64,000 nucleotides of DNA from Actinosynnema sp. ALI-1.44 (lineage in GTDB: Bacteria; Actinomycetota; Actinomycetes; Mycobacteriales; Pseudonocardiaceae): positions 59,227 through 123,226 of the forward strand of contig NZ_MTQO01000029.1 of the NCBI RefSeq assembly GCF_001984155.1, read 5' to 3'. Position numbers and translations under genes: made by a program. Under the pieces are notes generated by a model that was not told where the DNA came from, did not search any database, and was given only the letters and a program-made list of their open reading frames with translations. Position 1 is the stretch's first letter, and the number at the start of each line of letters is the position of its first letter. Shown here piece after piece: positions 18,003-27,098 of the stretch.

Positions 18003-18908
18003 TCAGTGCGCATAAAGGCGACGACACAGCTCGCGGAACTCCTGCGCGCGCCGGGTCACGCGGACCCCGCGCATCCACGCCACGACGATCTCCAGCGCCG
18101 CGACGTCGTCGGTCAACGCGAGGGGAACCGCCCGAGCGCCTGCGTACGTCATATCAACTGGCGGGCGTTGGTTGAGCAGCGCGAAGCCGTGTCCGTGCGC
18201 GACGAGGGCGCGGACGGTCTCGTATCCGGTCGTGCGGTGCCGGATCACGGGCACGACACCGGCGTCGAGCAGCACCGACTGCAGGTACTCGCGGCTGTGC
18301 GGCAGGTCGAGCAGCACCATCGGCTCGTCGGCCAACTCGGCCAGCGACACTGTCTCCCGGGCAGCGAGCCGGTGGTCGGCGGCGACCAGGGCGTACGGCG
18401 GCGCGGTGTCGACGACCACGCGGTCGATGTCGTCGTCGAGGTCGTAGCCGTAGAGGAGGGCGACCTCGCATTCCCCGGACCGCAGCGCCGCCTTGAGCGC
18501 CGAGTGCTCGCCTTCACGCACCGCCACGACGACCTTCGGATGCCTGCGTTCGAACTCGGCCAACAGGCCCGGCAACCGGAACGGCGCGAGCGTGGCGAAG
18601 CACCCGACCGCCAGCGGCCCGACCAGCCCGGCGCCCGCGTGCCTTGCCGCCTCGACGAGTTCGGCGCCGTGTGCGAGGAAGTCCAGGACACGCTGGTGGA
18701 ACGCCTGACCCACAGTGGTGAGGCTGAGCCCACGAGCATGGTGGCGCAGCAGCAGTTGCACGCCGAGCTCTCGTTCGAGCTGGGCGATCGCGGTGGAGAC
18801 GGCCGACTGCGACACCACCAGCTCCCTGGCGGCGGCGGTCATGCTGAGGTGCCGTGCCGCCGCCTCGAAGTACCGGAGCTGGACGAGGGTGAAGGATGGC
18901 TCGCTCAC
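18003..18908 (-). CDS. LysR-family regulator of the RidA operon
   Basis: The N-terminal helix-turn-helix is RYFEAAARHLSMTAAARELV followed by VSQSAVSTAIAQLE. The substrate-binding domain follows and the total is 301 residues. I chose GTG 18908; the frame is open to 18968. It lies upstream of the RidA gene on the same strand with an 82-nt gap containing A/T-rich sequence, so it probably controls that operon. Inducer unknown. Confidence 0.82.
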   Translation of the reverse strand: MSEPSFTLVQLRYFEAAARHLSMTAAARELVVSQSAVSTAIAQLERELGVQLLLRHHARGLSLTTVGQAFHQRVLDFLAHGAELVEAARHAGAGLVGPLAVGCFATLAPFRLPGLLAEFERRHPKVVVAVREGEHSALKAALRSGECEVALLYGYDLDDDIDRVVVDTAPPYALVAADHRLAARETVSLAELADEPMVLLDLPHSREYLQSVLLDAGVVPVIRHRTTGYETVRALVAHGHGFALLNQRPPVDMTYAGARAVPLALTDDVAALEIVVAWMRGVRVTRRAQEFRELCRRLYAH

Positions 18909-18990
18909 CGCGTCATCCTGCCTCGCCGGGACACCCCCTGCCACACCTGGGGCAGGCGGACTGTCCACAGTGCAAGATCCAGGGGCAGGA

Positions 18991-20757
18991 TCAGGGCGCT
19001 CCGTACGTGGCGTCCTTGATCTTGCGGCGGATGTAGTCGTCCATGGTCTTGCTGCCGGTCTTCCACAGTGTCTCTTCCAGGCCCCCGGCGGGGAAGGCCC
19101 TGTTGTTGCCCAACGAGTTCACGCCGCCGCGTACCGCGCCCGTCGCACCCCCGAGCAGTGCGTCCTTCCAGATGTCGCCGCTGGTGCCGTTGCCCCTGGC
19201 GACCTCGACGGCCGACTTGGCCGCGCCGTTCGCGGCGCCCTTGATCGCGTCCTTGGGGATGTCGTAGAAGACGATCTCCTGCCACACCTTGGGCCCGCCG
19301 AACGAGTCACGCCACTCGTTGTTCCGCCGGACGAACTGGAACTGCTCGCCGAACGTGGTCTGCACCCGCGCGGCGTCACGGGCGGCGTCGTGCCTGATCC
19401 ACGCGTTCGCCCGGTCCCTCGCGAGCCGGTGTGCGTCCTCGGCCGCGGTGACTTCGTCGTTCGCGCGGGCGGCGTTGCGTTGTGCGTCAGTGAGATTCCG
19501 CCGCGACGTGGTCAGGGAGTTCTCGGCCGTGCGCAGGCCCTGGGTCGCTGCGGTGAGTTCCGCGCGCGCGTCCGCGAGTTCGCGGATGCTTTCGTCCACC
19601 CAGGCCGGGTTTCCGGAGGACCGGTACAGGACCACCTTGGTGTCTGCCGACCGTACCCGGAGGTCGGCCTGGTCCGCCGCGTTCCGGTAGGCCCGCACGG
19701 TTTGCTCGCGCGCCCACACGTCGTCACCGAGCCTGCGGACGTTCTCGTTCGCCTCAGCCTGCCTGGTCAACGCGGTGTCGTAGCGGTTTCGTGTGGTGGC
19801 GAGGTCGTCGGCGAGCCGGTGGTTCTCGCCGGGTGCGCCCCTGAGACCGAGGTTCCGCGCATTGTCGTGTGCGTTCCTGGTGTTGGTGAGCAAGCCGTCC
19901 GCGTGCGAGAGCGGGGGAGCGTCGGGCCGTGGCCTGGGCTGTGAGCCGATCTTCTTCACGAAGTTCTGCGCTTGCTTGCCCAACGGGACGAACTCGGGCA
20001 GGCCGTCCGCGCCACGCCTGACGTTGCCCGCGTTGTCGACAGCCTTCTTGACGCCCGTCTTCTCCAGCCCGCCGACCACACCGCCGATGCCACCGCTGAC
20101 CGCGGCACTGATGAACAGCTGCGCCGGGTCGATCTTCTTGTGCTGGATGCCCGCCGCCACCAAGTTGGCGGTCAGGTCGATCGCGACGTCGCGGACCCCT
20201 TCGGTCACCATCCGGCCGTAGCCCACGCTGAACCGCGAGGTATTCCACGTCAGTTCGGCGAAGTTGTTGACCCACGCCCTGGCCTGGACCAGGAAGCGCA
20301 CCAACGCGTTGAGCGCCTGGGCGAGCAGTCGCAGCACCCGGGCACCGGTGGCGATCAGGTAGGCCAGCCACGCCTGCGCCCAGGCGAGCAGCGGGGGGAA
20401 GAGCGCCGCTGCCGCGTAGAACGCCAGCATGGCAGCGATCTGGATGCTCAGTTCGATGATGATCTGCTTGACCATCTCGTGGGTTTGCGCGTGTTGCTGC
20501 TGTTGGGCCGCCACCGCGGCGGTGTTGGCCGAAGCCGCGGCAGCGTTCTGCGCCAAGGACATCCCGCGCGCGGCGAAGGCCTTCGCGGCGTCACCTTCCC
20601 AGCCGGTCAAGCCGGACGCGGTGAGTTCGGCGATGCGCGCGCTGTGGTCGTCCAGGTAGGCCGAGATGTCCGCCCAGCACTGGGCGTTGTGGTACAGGGT
20701 CGCCGGACTGCCACCGGGGTCCGCGAGGCCGACTTGGGTCAGTGCGCTCTGCGACAT
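18991..20757 (-). CDS. large type VII secretion substrate-like protein
   Basis: The product has 588 residues. The first ~110 form a WXG100-like helical hairpin (LTGWEGDAAKAFAARG is the WxG-type turn). Two or three hydrophobic segments follow (IQIAAMLAFYAAAALFPPLL). The middle is a long Ala/Arg/Asp-rich coiled coil, and the end carries glycine-rich GGATGAVRGGVNS stretches. The start overlaps the WXG100 gene by 1 nt. This layout resembles ESX-linked LXG or polymorphic-toxin proteins, but I see no known toxin domain and no obvious immunity gene downstream. Confidence 0.65.
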   Translation of the reverse strand: MSQSALTQVGLADPGGSPATLYHNAQCWADISAYLDDHSARIAELTASGLTGWEGDAAKAFAARGMSLAQNAAAASANTAAVAAQQQQHAQTHEMVKQIIIELSIQIAAMLAFYAAAALFPPLLAWAQAWLAYLIATGARVLRLLAQALNALVRFLVQARAWVNNFAELTWNTSRFSVGYGRMVTEGVRDVAIDLTANLVAAGIQHKKIDPAQLFISAAVSGGIGGVVGGLEKTGVKKAVDNAGNVRRGADGLPEFVPLGKQAQNFVKKIGSQPRPRPDAPPLSHADGLLTNTRNAHDNARNLGLRGAPGENHRLADDLATTRNRYDTALTRQAEANENVRRLGDDVWAREQTVRAYRNAADQADLRVRSADTKVVLYRSSGNPAWVDESIRELADARAELTAATQGLRTAENSLTTSRRNLTDAQRNAARANDEVTAAEDAHRLARDRANAWIRHDAARDAARVQTTFGEQFQFVRRNNEWRDSFGGPKVWQEIVFYDIPKDAIKGAANGAAKSAVEVARGNGTSGDIWKDALLGGATGAVRGGVNSLGNNRAFPAGGLEETLWKTGSKTMDDYIRRKIKDATYGAP

Positions 20758-21083
20758 CAGATTTCCGGGTGGAACGTGGCCGCGACGATCCTGGCGCTCT
20801 CCGCGTCGGTGTCCTCGTAGTCCTTTGCCTGCTTGGCCAAGCTGCTCGCGCTCCGCAGGAGGTCCTGATGCATCTTCTCGAGCTTGTCGAGGGTCTGCTG
20901 AACGGTTTGCCTGTACTCGCGTTCGGCTGCTTCGGCGTTCGGCGTCTCGCCGTAGGCGCCGTTGGTGCTTTCGGCCTGGTCCCGGAATCTCCGGATCCGC
21001 GCGCCCAGTTCGTCCGCCGAGGTCTGGAACTCCTGGCTCAACCGCCGCAGCTGCTCGACGTCCACCGAGACTCGGTCGGTCAC
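20757..21083 (-). CDS. WXG100-like small helical protein
   Basis: The product has 108 residues, all helical by appearance, starting MTDRVSVDVEQLRRLSQEF. It resembles the ESAT-6/WXG100-type partners of actinomycetes, though the central WxG is not strict (TNGAYGET at the turn). GTG 21083 follows AGGAGGAGG. It is coupled by a 1-nt overlap (TGATG) to the large 588-residue protein, with which it probably forms a secreted pair. No ESX secretion ATPase is in the window. Confidence 0.65.
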   Translation of the reverse strand: MTDRVSVDVEQLRRLSQEFQTSADELGARIRRFRDQAESTNGAYGETPNAEAAEREYRQTVQQTLDKLEKMHQDLLRSASSLAKQAKDYEDTDAESARIVAATFHPEI

Positions 21084-21195
21084 CCGTCCTCCTCCTGCCG
21101 GTCAGCGACACCTGCAACGCTACTGGCGGCGGGCGGCAAGATCAGGTCACTTCACGCAACGGACCGGGGCTGAGCAATCAAAGTTCACTTGCGCG

Positions 21196-21717
21196 TCACC
21201 GTAACCGGTACGTGCGGCGCACGCTGGTTCCCTGGCTGAGGTCGGCGCCGTACACGTGCAACGTGATGGCGACCGTGTCACCGGTGTTGTGCACCTGGTG
21301 GATGTCGTCGGGTGGCGCGACGCCGCTGACCGAGCCGGTGGGGCGTTGCTTCCGGCCGATCTGGACCAGCCGGTCACCGTCGATGTCGAAGATGTTCTCC
21401 GTTTCGGCGCCCTGCAGGACGAGGAACGAACACCACACCAGGTGGTCGTGGATCTCGGTGATCTGGCCGGGGCGCCACACCACTGCCGAGATGGAGAAGC
21501 TGGATTCGGCGTGCAGCGTGTGGCGGGTGTACCCGTCGGCCGATCCTTCTCGTTCCGCCGCGGTGAGCAGGTTCGCGCCGGGGTTCAGCTCGGCGAGGAC
21601 GTCGGCGACCCGTCGAGCGGTGGTGCGCGGGTCGGATCTCGGGTGGGTGCACTGGCGGATCCGGTCGATCAGCTCCGCGAGACCGGGCCGGGCCCGAGTG
21701 TCGGATGCGGTGGTCAT
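21196..21717 (-). CDS. cysteine-dioxygenase-like cupin
   Basis: The product has 173 residues with the cupin iron ligands of the cysteine dioxygenase family: HDHLVW (first two histidines) and a third in DIHQVHN. These enzymes add O2 to the thiol of cysteine or a related thiol to give a sulfinate. AAGGAGG precedes ATG 21717. The gene is divergent from a LysR gene 96 nt away, its probable regulator. Confidence 0.8.
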   Translation of the reverse strand: MTTASDTRARPGLAELIDRIRQCTHPRSDPRTTARRVADVLAELNPGANLLTAAEREGSADGYTRHTLHAESSFSISAVVWRPGQITEIHDHLVWCSFLVLQGAETENIFDIDGDRLVQIGRKQRPTGSVSGVAPPDDIHQVHNTGDTVAITLHVYGADLSQGTSVRRTYRLR

Positions 21718-21813
21718 TGCGTTCCTCCTTCCAGGCTTCTCCTCATCGTGGCCCCGCCGCCCGCATGACGTCCAATGCCAAGGTTTTCGCTGTCCTGTAA
21801 GTATTCTTGATGA

Positions 21814-22671
21814 ATGAACCTGACCCAGCTCACGGTGCTGGCCGCTGTCGCCCGGCACGGGTCGGTGACCGAGGCGGCGAAGGAGCTGCACTACACCCAA
21901 CCTGCGGTGAGCCACCATCTCGCGCGACTGGAAGGGGCCACCGGCGCGAAGCTGATCCAACGGGTGGGCCGCGGCATCCGGCTCACCCCGGAAGGGGAGC
22001 TGCTTGCCGTTCGGGCCGCCGAGATCGTCGGCCGGGTGGACGCCGCCGCGACCGAGTTGGCCGCTCGGGTCGGGTTGCGGGCCGGGCGTGTCCGGATGGC
22101 CGGGTTCCAGTCGATCCTGAGCACCGTCGTCCCGAAGGCCGCAGCCGCGCTCGCCCGTGCGCATCCCGGGATCGAACTGGGACTCGTCGACGTCCACCCG
22201 GTCGAGGCGCTGCGCATGCTGCGCGCCGGGGAGATCGACGTCGCGTTGATCTTCCGGTACGCCGACACCCCGCGCGAGGAGGACGGGCTCCGGCTGGTCC
22301 ACCTCCTCGACGACCCGATCTACCTGCTCACCTACGAGCCCGGGCAAACCGTCGCCGACCACCACGACTCCACCTGGATCGGCGGGTGCGCGCGGTGCCA
22401 GGACGAGCTGATCACCGTATGCCGGCGGTCGGGCTTCACCCCGCGCATCAACCTGGTCAGCGATGACATGGTCGTCATGCAGGCGCTGGTTGCCGCACGC
22501 ATGGGCGTCACCACCCTGCCTGGGCTCGCGCTGCGCGCTCACCGCGAGCCCGACGTCCACACCACCGAACTGCCCGACGACCCGAGGCAGATCTACGCCG
22601 TCACCTACGGCGACCCGCCGGACCCGCCCGCCACAACCGCGCTCCTGCAAGCCATCCAGGGCAGCGTCTGA
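21814..22671 (+). CDS. LysR-family regulator, divergent from the cysteine-dioxygenase-like gene
   Basis: The product has 285 residues. The helix-turn-helix LTVLAAVARHGSVTEAAKEL with TQPAVSHHLARLE is followed by a full substrate-binding domain (FQSILSTVVPKAAAAL, GEIDVALIFRY). The intergenic region with the divergent gene is 96 nt, the usual place for a LysR operator. It converges on the methyltransferase with a gap of only 10 nt. Confidence 0.85.
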   Translation: MNLTQLTVLAAVARHGSVTEAAKELHYTQPAVSHHLARLEGATGAKLIQRVGRGIRLTPEGELLAVRAAEIVGRVDAAATELAARVGLRAGRVRMAGFQSILSTVVPKAAAALARAHPGIELGLVDVHPVEALRMLRAGEIDVALIFRYADTPREEDGLRLVHLLDDPIYLLTYEPGQTVADHHDSTWIGGCARCQDELITVCRRSGFTPRINLVSDDMVVMQALVAARMGVTTLPGLALRAHREPDVHTTELPDDPRQIYAVTYGDPPDPPATTALLQAIQGSV

Positions 22672-22681
22672 ACCGGGCGTG

Positions 22682-23437
22682 CTAACGACGTGCGGTGACG
22701 AGCCAGGCAGCGGAGTCGAACCACACGCCCGCACCGGTGTCATGGGCGTCGAGCATGGTCATCAGCCGGTCGACAGCGTGAGACGTCTGCGTGGCGTCCA
22801 GGTCCGCGAGCAGATCCTGGACCATCCGCAGCTCGAACAGGGCGTCACGGGCCCCGGCCGCGTCCGGACCGTAGTAGACCGGCTCACGGACGTCGGCGAT
22901 CTCGACATCGGTGAAACCCGCTTTGGCCAGCACGTTGGCGGTGACGGTCGGATCCGCCAGTGAGAAGGCGCCGTGCCCGCGCGACGAAGACCTGTCGTCG
23001 GCCAGTGCCTGCCGGACAGCGGTGGACCACTCCTGGCGGTCGTACGCCTGCCACACCAGTTGAACCAGTCGCGCCCCCGGTCGCAACGCTCGCCCGATGT
23101 TGGTGAACGCCGCTCCCGGGTCGGCGAAGAACATCGTGCCGAACCGGCTGAGCCCCAAGGTGAACTCGTCCGTCGGGAAGGGATGGGTCTGGGCGTCGGC
23201 TACCTCGAAGCGGACGTTGCCGATTCCTTCCCGCTCGCTGAGTTCACGGGCGCGGTCCAGCATCGGGCGGGAGACGTCCACCCCCAGCGCGCTTCCCGAC
23301 CGCGCGGATCTGGCCGCGTCCCTTGTGGTCTGTCCGGCGCCGCAGCCGATGTCGAGTACTCGATCCGTGGTCTGGACGTCCGCGGCCGCCCGCAGCCGCA
23401 GGTGGTAGCGAATCAGTTCAGCGTCGTAGTCGAACAT
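22682..23437 (-). CDS. class I SAM-dependent methyltransferase
   Basis: The product has 251 residues. Motif I is VLDIGCGAGQTTRDAA, the acidic ribose-binding residue follows in LGVDVSRPML, and motif II is in HPFPTDEFTLGLSRFG. It begins 2 nt after the stop of the LLM oxidoreductase, so the two are translated together. The methyl acceptor is unknown. Confidence 0.82.
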   Translation of the reverse strand: MFDYDAELIRYHLRLRAAADVQTTDRVLDIGCGAGQTTRDAARSARSGSALGVDVSRPMLDRARELSEREGIGNVRFEVADAQTHPFPTDEFTLGLSRFGTMFFADPGAAFTNIGRALRPGARLVQLVWQAYDRQEWSTAVRQALADDRSSSRGHGAFSLADPTVTANVLAKAGFTDVEIADVREPVYYGPDAAGARDALFELRMVQDLLADLDATQTSHAVDRLMTMLDAHDTGAGVWFDSAAWLVTARR

Positions 23438-23439
23438 TT

Positions 23440-24273
23440 TCAGTTACGCCCAGGTCCGTTGCGCAGGACACCGCGCACTGTGTCCAGTGATACGCCAGGC
23501 TCGAACTCCGGCAGCCACCAGGTCGCACCGGCGGCGGCATACGGTGCCGGGTCGATGTCGTAGGGGAGACCGACGGCGATGTCGAACGGCTCTGTCGCGT
23601 CAGGCCGGAGGCCGGTGATGGTGGCGACGATCTCGGCGAGCTGGTCCGGGTGCTGGAGATTGGCCGGGACGAAGCCGTCGAGCCGGGCGGCCCGGCGGAT
23701 CGGCTTGACGTTGCCGGGGAACCCGGCCGCCCACACCGGCACACCGCCTCGCCGCACCGGGTGTGGCAGGAACTCGATGTCGTCGACGGTGTAGTGCTCG
23801 CCGTGGTGGCGCACCGGCTTGCCGGACCACGCGGCGGTCAGGATCGCCAGTGACTCGTCGAGCATCCGGCCGCGCCGCCGGTCGTCGAGCTGCTCCCCGG
23901 TCCTGGACAGCTCACCGCCGAACCGGTCGCTGCCGATGCCCACGCCGAGGACGAGCCTGCCGCCGCTGAGCTGGTCCAGTGTCGCGGTCTCCCTGGCGAC
24001 CTTGGCCGGACGGCGGCGGGGGAGCGGAGTGACCATCGGGCCCAGCCGCAGCCGTTCGGTCGTGGTGGCCATCGCCGCCAAGGTGATCCACGGGTCGGCG
24101 ATCTGCCGGGTGGGCGGCCGCCAGGACAGCTGGTCCCACACGAAGCAACCGTCCCACCCGGCCGACTCGGCGTCGGCGGCCAGCCGTGCCACCGTCCTCG
24201 GGTCTGCGAGATCGTCGAACAGGGGCAGCCAGAGCGCCGACCTCAGCCGGGTCGTCTCGTCGGTGTGCGTCAT
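23440..24273 (-). CDS. LLM-class (luciferase-like) flavin oxidoreductase
   Basis: The product has 277 residues with the TIM-barrel pattern of the luciferase-like monooxygenases: WDGCFVWDQLSW near the N terminus, LRLGPMVTPLPRRRPAKVAR, and LDQLSGGRLVLGVGIGSDRF. Such enzymes use FMNH2 or F420. ATG 24273 has AAGGAGA upstream. It is divergent from a LysR gene with a dyad operator between them and is followed by the methyltransferase. Confidence 0.85.
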   Translation of the reverse strand: MTHTDETTRLRSALWLPLFDDLADPRTVARLAADAESAGWDGCFVWDQLSWRPPTRQIADPWITLAAMATTTERLRLGPMVTPLPRRRPAKVARETATLDQLSGGRLVLGVGIGSDRFGGELSRTGEQLDDRRRGRMLDESLAILTAAWSGKPVRHHGEHYTVDDIEFLPHPVRRGGVPVWAAGFPGNVKPIRRAARLDGFVPANLQHPDQLAEIVATITGLRPDATEPFDIAVGLPYDIDPAPYAAAGATWWLPEFEPGVSLDTVRGVLRNGPGRN

Positions 24274-24319
24274 GTCGGCTCTCCTTCGTTGACCTTGGCG
24301 CAACGCTAAGCCGAAACGT

Positions 24320-24369
24320 CCATCGCGAAAAGCGATGGTTTGCGATCAATTCAATCGCCCATCGCGATG
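24320..24369. promoter_or_regulatory. LysR operator region with a dyad and a related palindrome
   Basis: CCATCGC-GAAAA-GCGATGG (24320-24338) is a perfect 7-bp inverted repeat. CATCGCGATG (24360-24369) repeats the same half-sites as a compact palindrome, 40 nt further. Both lie between the divergent LLM oxidoreductase and LysR genes. A strong recognition site plus a second activation site is the classical LysR arrangement. Confidence 0.6.
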
Positions 24370-24381
24370 TACCCTCCCGGG

Positions 24382-25284
24382 GTGACCGACATCGAACTGC
24401 GTCACCTCGCCGCGATGGCCGCCATCGCCGACGAGGGCTCCTTCGGGCGAGCCGCCGCTCGGCTCGGTTACACGCAATCGACGGTGAGCCAACAGATCGC
24501 CGCGTTGGAGCGGACCGTCGGCGGTCCGGTGTTCGACCGGCCGGGTGGCCCCAAGCCGGTGCGGATCACGCCGCTCGGGGCCGTGGTCCTGGAGCACGGC
24601 CGCGATCTGCTGGCACGGGCGGAGAAACTCGCCGACGCGGTGGACCGGTTCAAGGCAGGTGGCGGTCGGATCGACATCGGCACGTTCCAGAGCGTGTCGA
24701 ACGTGATTCTGCCGGTTGTCGTGTGCAGGTTGCGGGAGGAGCAGCCCGACTGCGACATCAGGTTGTTCGAGGAGGAGCCGGACCAACCGCGGATCAGTGA
24801 TCTCGACCTGCTGTTCTACGACGGCCGGATCGACGGCGACGTCGAGAGCGCCAAGCTGCTCGACGACCCGTACCTGTTGGTGTGCGGCAACGACGCCTTC
24901 CCCGACGGTCCGGTCCAGCTGGCGCAGCTCGACGACGCGCCGATGGTGGCCTGGCCGTTGACCTGCGACCAACCGTTGATGGAACAGGCACTCGCGCACA
25001 ACGGCGCCCGTCCGCGGGTCGTGTTCCGCAGCGCGATCAACGAAACCCTGCTGTCGATGGTGCGTGCCGGGATGGGGTCGGCGGTGCTGCCGTGGCTCGC
25101 GATCCGGGGCGCCAACGTCGAATCCGACCGTCAGCTCCGCGTGCACGAGCTGTGCCCTGCCCTGCCGGTACGGGAGATCTACCTGCACTGGCGTGCCGGG
25201 CGCACCCAATCCCCGCTCGCCACACGGGCGATCGAGATCGCTGTCGAAGTCGCCGCCGAGTTGAGCGGCGCTCGGCGGGCATGA
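24382..25284 (+). CDS. LysR-family regulator, divergent from the LLM oxidoreductase
   Basis: The product has 300 residues from GTG 24382. The N-terminal domain is LRHLAAMAAIADEGSFGRAA with TQSTVSQQIAALE, followed by the substrate-binding domain. The frame is open to 24340, but that would run through the operator palindromes. It most likely regulates the LLM/methyltransferase pair. Confidence 0.82.
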   Translation: MTDIELRHLAAMAAIADEGSFGRAAARLGYTQSTVSQQIAALERTVGGPVFDRPGGPKPVRITPLGAVVLEHGRDLLARAEKLADAVDRFKAGGGRIDIGTFQSVSNVILPVVVCRLREEQPDCDIRLFEEEPDQPRISDLDLLFYDGRIDGDVESAKLLDDPYLLVCGNDAFPDGPVQLAQLDDAPMVAWPLTCDQPLMEQALAHNGARPRVVFRSAINETLLSMVRAGMGSAVLPWLAIRGANVESDRQLRVHELCPALPVREIYLHWRAGRTQSPLATRAIEIAVEVAAELSGARRA

Positions 25285-25382
25285 GGCGTGTTCTTGTCAC
25301 ATTTCCCGGGTGGCGGTTTCTCGGGCCGCGTTCGCGGGCTTCATCCTGTACCAGGATCGTAGGAATCGAGAGGATGAACGCG

Positions 25383-26192
25383 ATGCGTGTCGGGTCGGTG
25401 AAGGTGTTCGCGGTGGGTCTCGCGGTCGCCGCTGGGGCGCTGTTGTCCGCGTGCGGCGGCGGTGCCCCCACGGGGACGGCGAGTACCCCGCCGCAAAGCC
25501 CGAAACAGGAGACGCAAGCAGGCGGCCAGCCGGAGAGCAACCTCAGCACAGAGGTCAACTGCAGTGCCAGCGGCGGCAAAGTCGGGCCGTACCAGGTCGA
25601 CGTGGTCGCTGTGGAGACCCCGAAGGGCATCGCGGGGTGCACCGAGGCGATCAACGTGATCGCCGAGTACTTCCAGAAAGCGGGCAAATCCGAGGGATCC
25701 GGCAGGCACGTCGAGGTCAAGGGCTGGAAGTGCATGGCGGACACCGGGGCGAAGGGCACCGGGTCGATCAGCTGCGACAAGGACGGCCTGTCGTTCCACA
25801 CCAGTGCGGTCCAGCCGAGTCACAGCGGCGGCAAGACGCCGCCCCCGGAGCCGGAACCGGAGCCGAGCGGCCCCGCCGGCGCCGGGCCCGCCGAGGACGT
25901 CAACTGCAGCAAGCTCTTCGGCGGCAAGGTCGGGCCGGTCGAAGGGCCCAAAGTGGACGTGATCGCCATCGGCACGGAGAACGGCAACCCCGGCTGTGAC
26001 ATGGCCTTCAAGGTCCTCAACGAGTACTTCGCCAAGGCGCCCGGCGGCGAGGGCCCGGGTCGCCGCGTGATCGACATCCAGGGCAACTGGAGCTGTGCGA
26101 AGGCCGCGGACCCCGAAGGCAGCAAAGGGGTCGTCTACTGCGGACAGGAAGGTCCCGGCGGCTACAACGTCGAGACCGCACCCGCCGAGTAG
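25383..26192 (+). CDS. lipoprotein with a duplicated domain
   Basis: The product has 269 residues. The signal peptide ends in the lipobox LSAC (VGLAVAAGALLSACGGG), so the mature protein is lipid-anchored. After a low-complexity linker come two related units of about 90 residues: one from VNCSASGGKVGP, one from VNCSKLFGGKVGP, each with cysteines, a central AEYFQKA or NEYFAKA helix and a W(K/S)C motif. A Pro/Glu-rich linker separates them. The family is not recognised. ATG 25383 is favoured over 25374 by the AGGA spacing. Confidence 0.7.
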   Translation: MRVGSVKVFAVGLAVAAGALLSACGGGAPTGTASTPPQSPKQETQAGGQPESNLSTEVNCSASGGKVGPYQVDVVAVETPKGIAGCTEAINVIAEYFQKAGKSEGSGRHVEVKGWKCMADTGAKGTGSISCDKDGLSFHTSAVQPSHSGGKTPPPEPEPEPSGPAGAGPAEDVNCSKLFGGKVGPVEGPKVDVIAIGTENGNPGCDMAFKVLNEYFAKAPGGEGPGRRVIDIQGNWSCAKAADPEGSKGVVYCGQEGPGGYNVETAPAE

Positions 26193-26202
26193 CCAGCGGG
26201 CA

Positions 26203-26222
26203 GCGCTTCGAGGCTGAAGCGC
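26203..26222. terminator. hairpin between convergent lipoprotein and trypsin genes
   Basis: GCGCTTC (26203-26209) pairs with GAAGCGC (26216-26222) around a 6-nt loop. It sits between the two convergent stop codons, 38 nt apart. Confidence 0.6.
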
Positions 26223-26230
26223 ACGGCCTG

Positions 26231-26959
26231 CTACTTCGCGATGACCGAGCGGATCCAGGTGAGCTGGTGGGAGATCGCGGCCGCGTCCACCAGTCGAGCG
26301 CGGTCGGATCCCCAGAACACGCCGACGAGTGCTTCCTTGCCGTGTGGCGCGGCGGTCATGATCGGTCCGCCGGAGTCGCCGCCTGCCGGGACCCCGGAAA
26401 CCCGGATCGCGCAGAAGTCCGCGCCGTCAGGGGTGCCGTGCCCGTCGCACCGCTTGTCCTCGTTGGCGAGCACCCGCAGGTCGGCCTGCTTGAGCACGTT
26501 CGACTGGCAGCTGTTCTCGTCGTCGGTGCAGGTCGCGCCCCAGCCGAACACGCGCACCGGCTGACCCGGTTTCACCGGGGACACGGACAGCTCGGCCACG
26601 GGGACGTTCATCCTCGGCACCTTGATCAGCATCGCGTCGAGCCCATTCGGGTTCCGCACCCGGCTGTTGCCGACCGGGTGCACCCGGGTGCCGGTCCGCA
26701 TGTCCAGGCTGCCGACCCGGAACTCGATGCGCGCGTCCGCGACCGGCGCGTCGGGCTGGTCGAAGAAGCAGTGCGACGCGCTGATGATCCACTCAGGACT
26801 GACCGCGGTCCCGGTGCAGTGCGGTTGACCGTCCACAAGCACCCGGACGGCCCACGGGCCGTAGCCGCTCACCGAGCCGCCGATCACCGCGTTCGCCGGG
26901 GACGGCACCGCGATCATCCCGGCGATCATGAGCGGGAGAGCGAAGACACGGCGCAGCAT
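26231..26959 (-). CDS. exported trypsin-like serine protease
   Basis: The product has 242 residues. A signal peptide (MLRRVFALPLMIAGMIAVPS) ends at ANA and the mature protein begins VIGGSVSG, the trypsin-like new N terminus. The triad is His in ISASHC, Asp in GLDAMLIKV and Ser in GGDSGGP. Six cysteines in the mature protein could make three disulfides. It is secreted and most likely active directly after signal cleavage. Confidence 0.85.
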   Translation of the reverse strand: MLRRVFALPLMIAGMIAVPSPANAVIGGSVSGYGPWAVRVLVDGQPHCTGTAVSPEWIISASHCFFDQPDAPVADARIEFRVGSLDMRTGTRVHPVGNSRVRNPNGLDAMLIKVPRMNVPVAELSVSPVKPGQPVRVFGWGATCTDDENSCQSNVLKQADLRVLANEDKRCDGHGTPDGADFCAIRVSGVPAGGDSGGPIMTAAPHGKEALVGVFWGSDRARLVDAAAISHQLTWIRSVIAK

Positions 26960-27098
26960 TTCGAAACCTCCTCGAGGAGTTACTTGCGTACCACAGTCAG
27001 GTGACGCCCGCGTGCCGCGCCGGTTGCGTCAATCGTCCACAGTGACTTGTCCAAAACCTGCCATCCCGGCGACGGGGAGGACTCATACGATCGCGACC

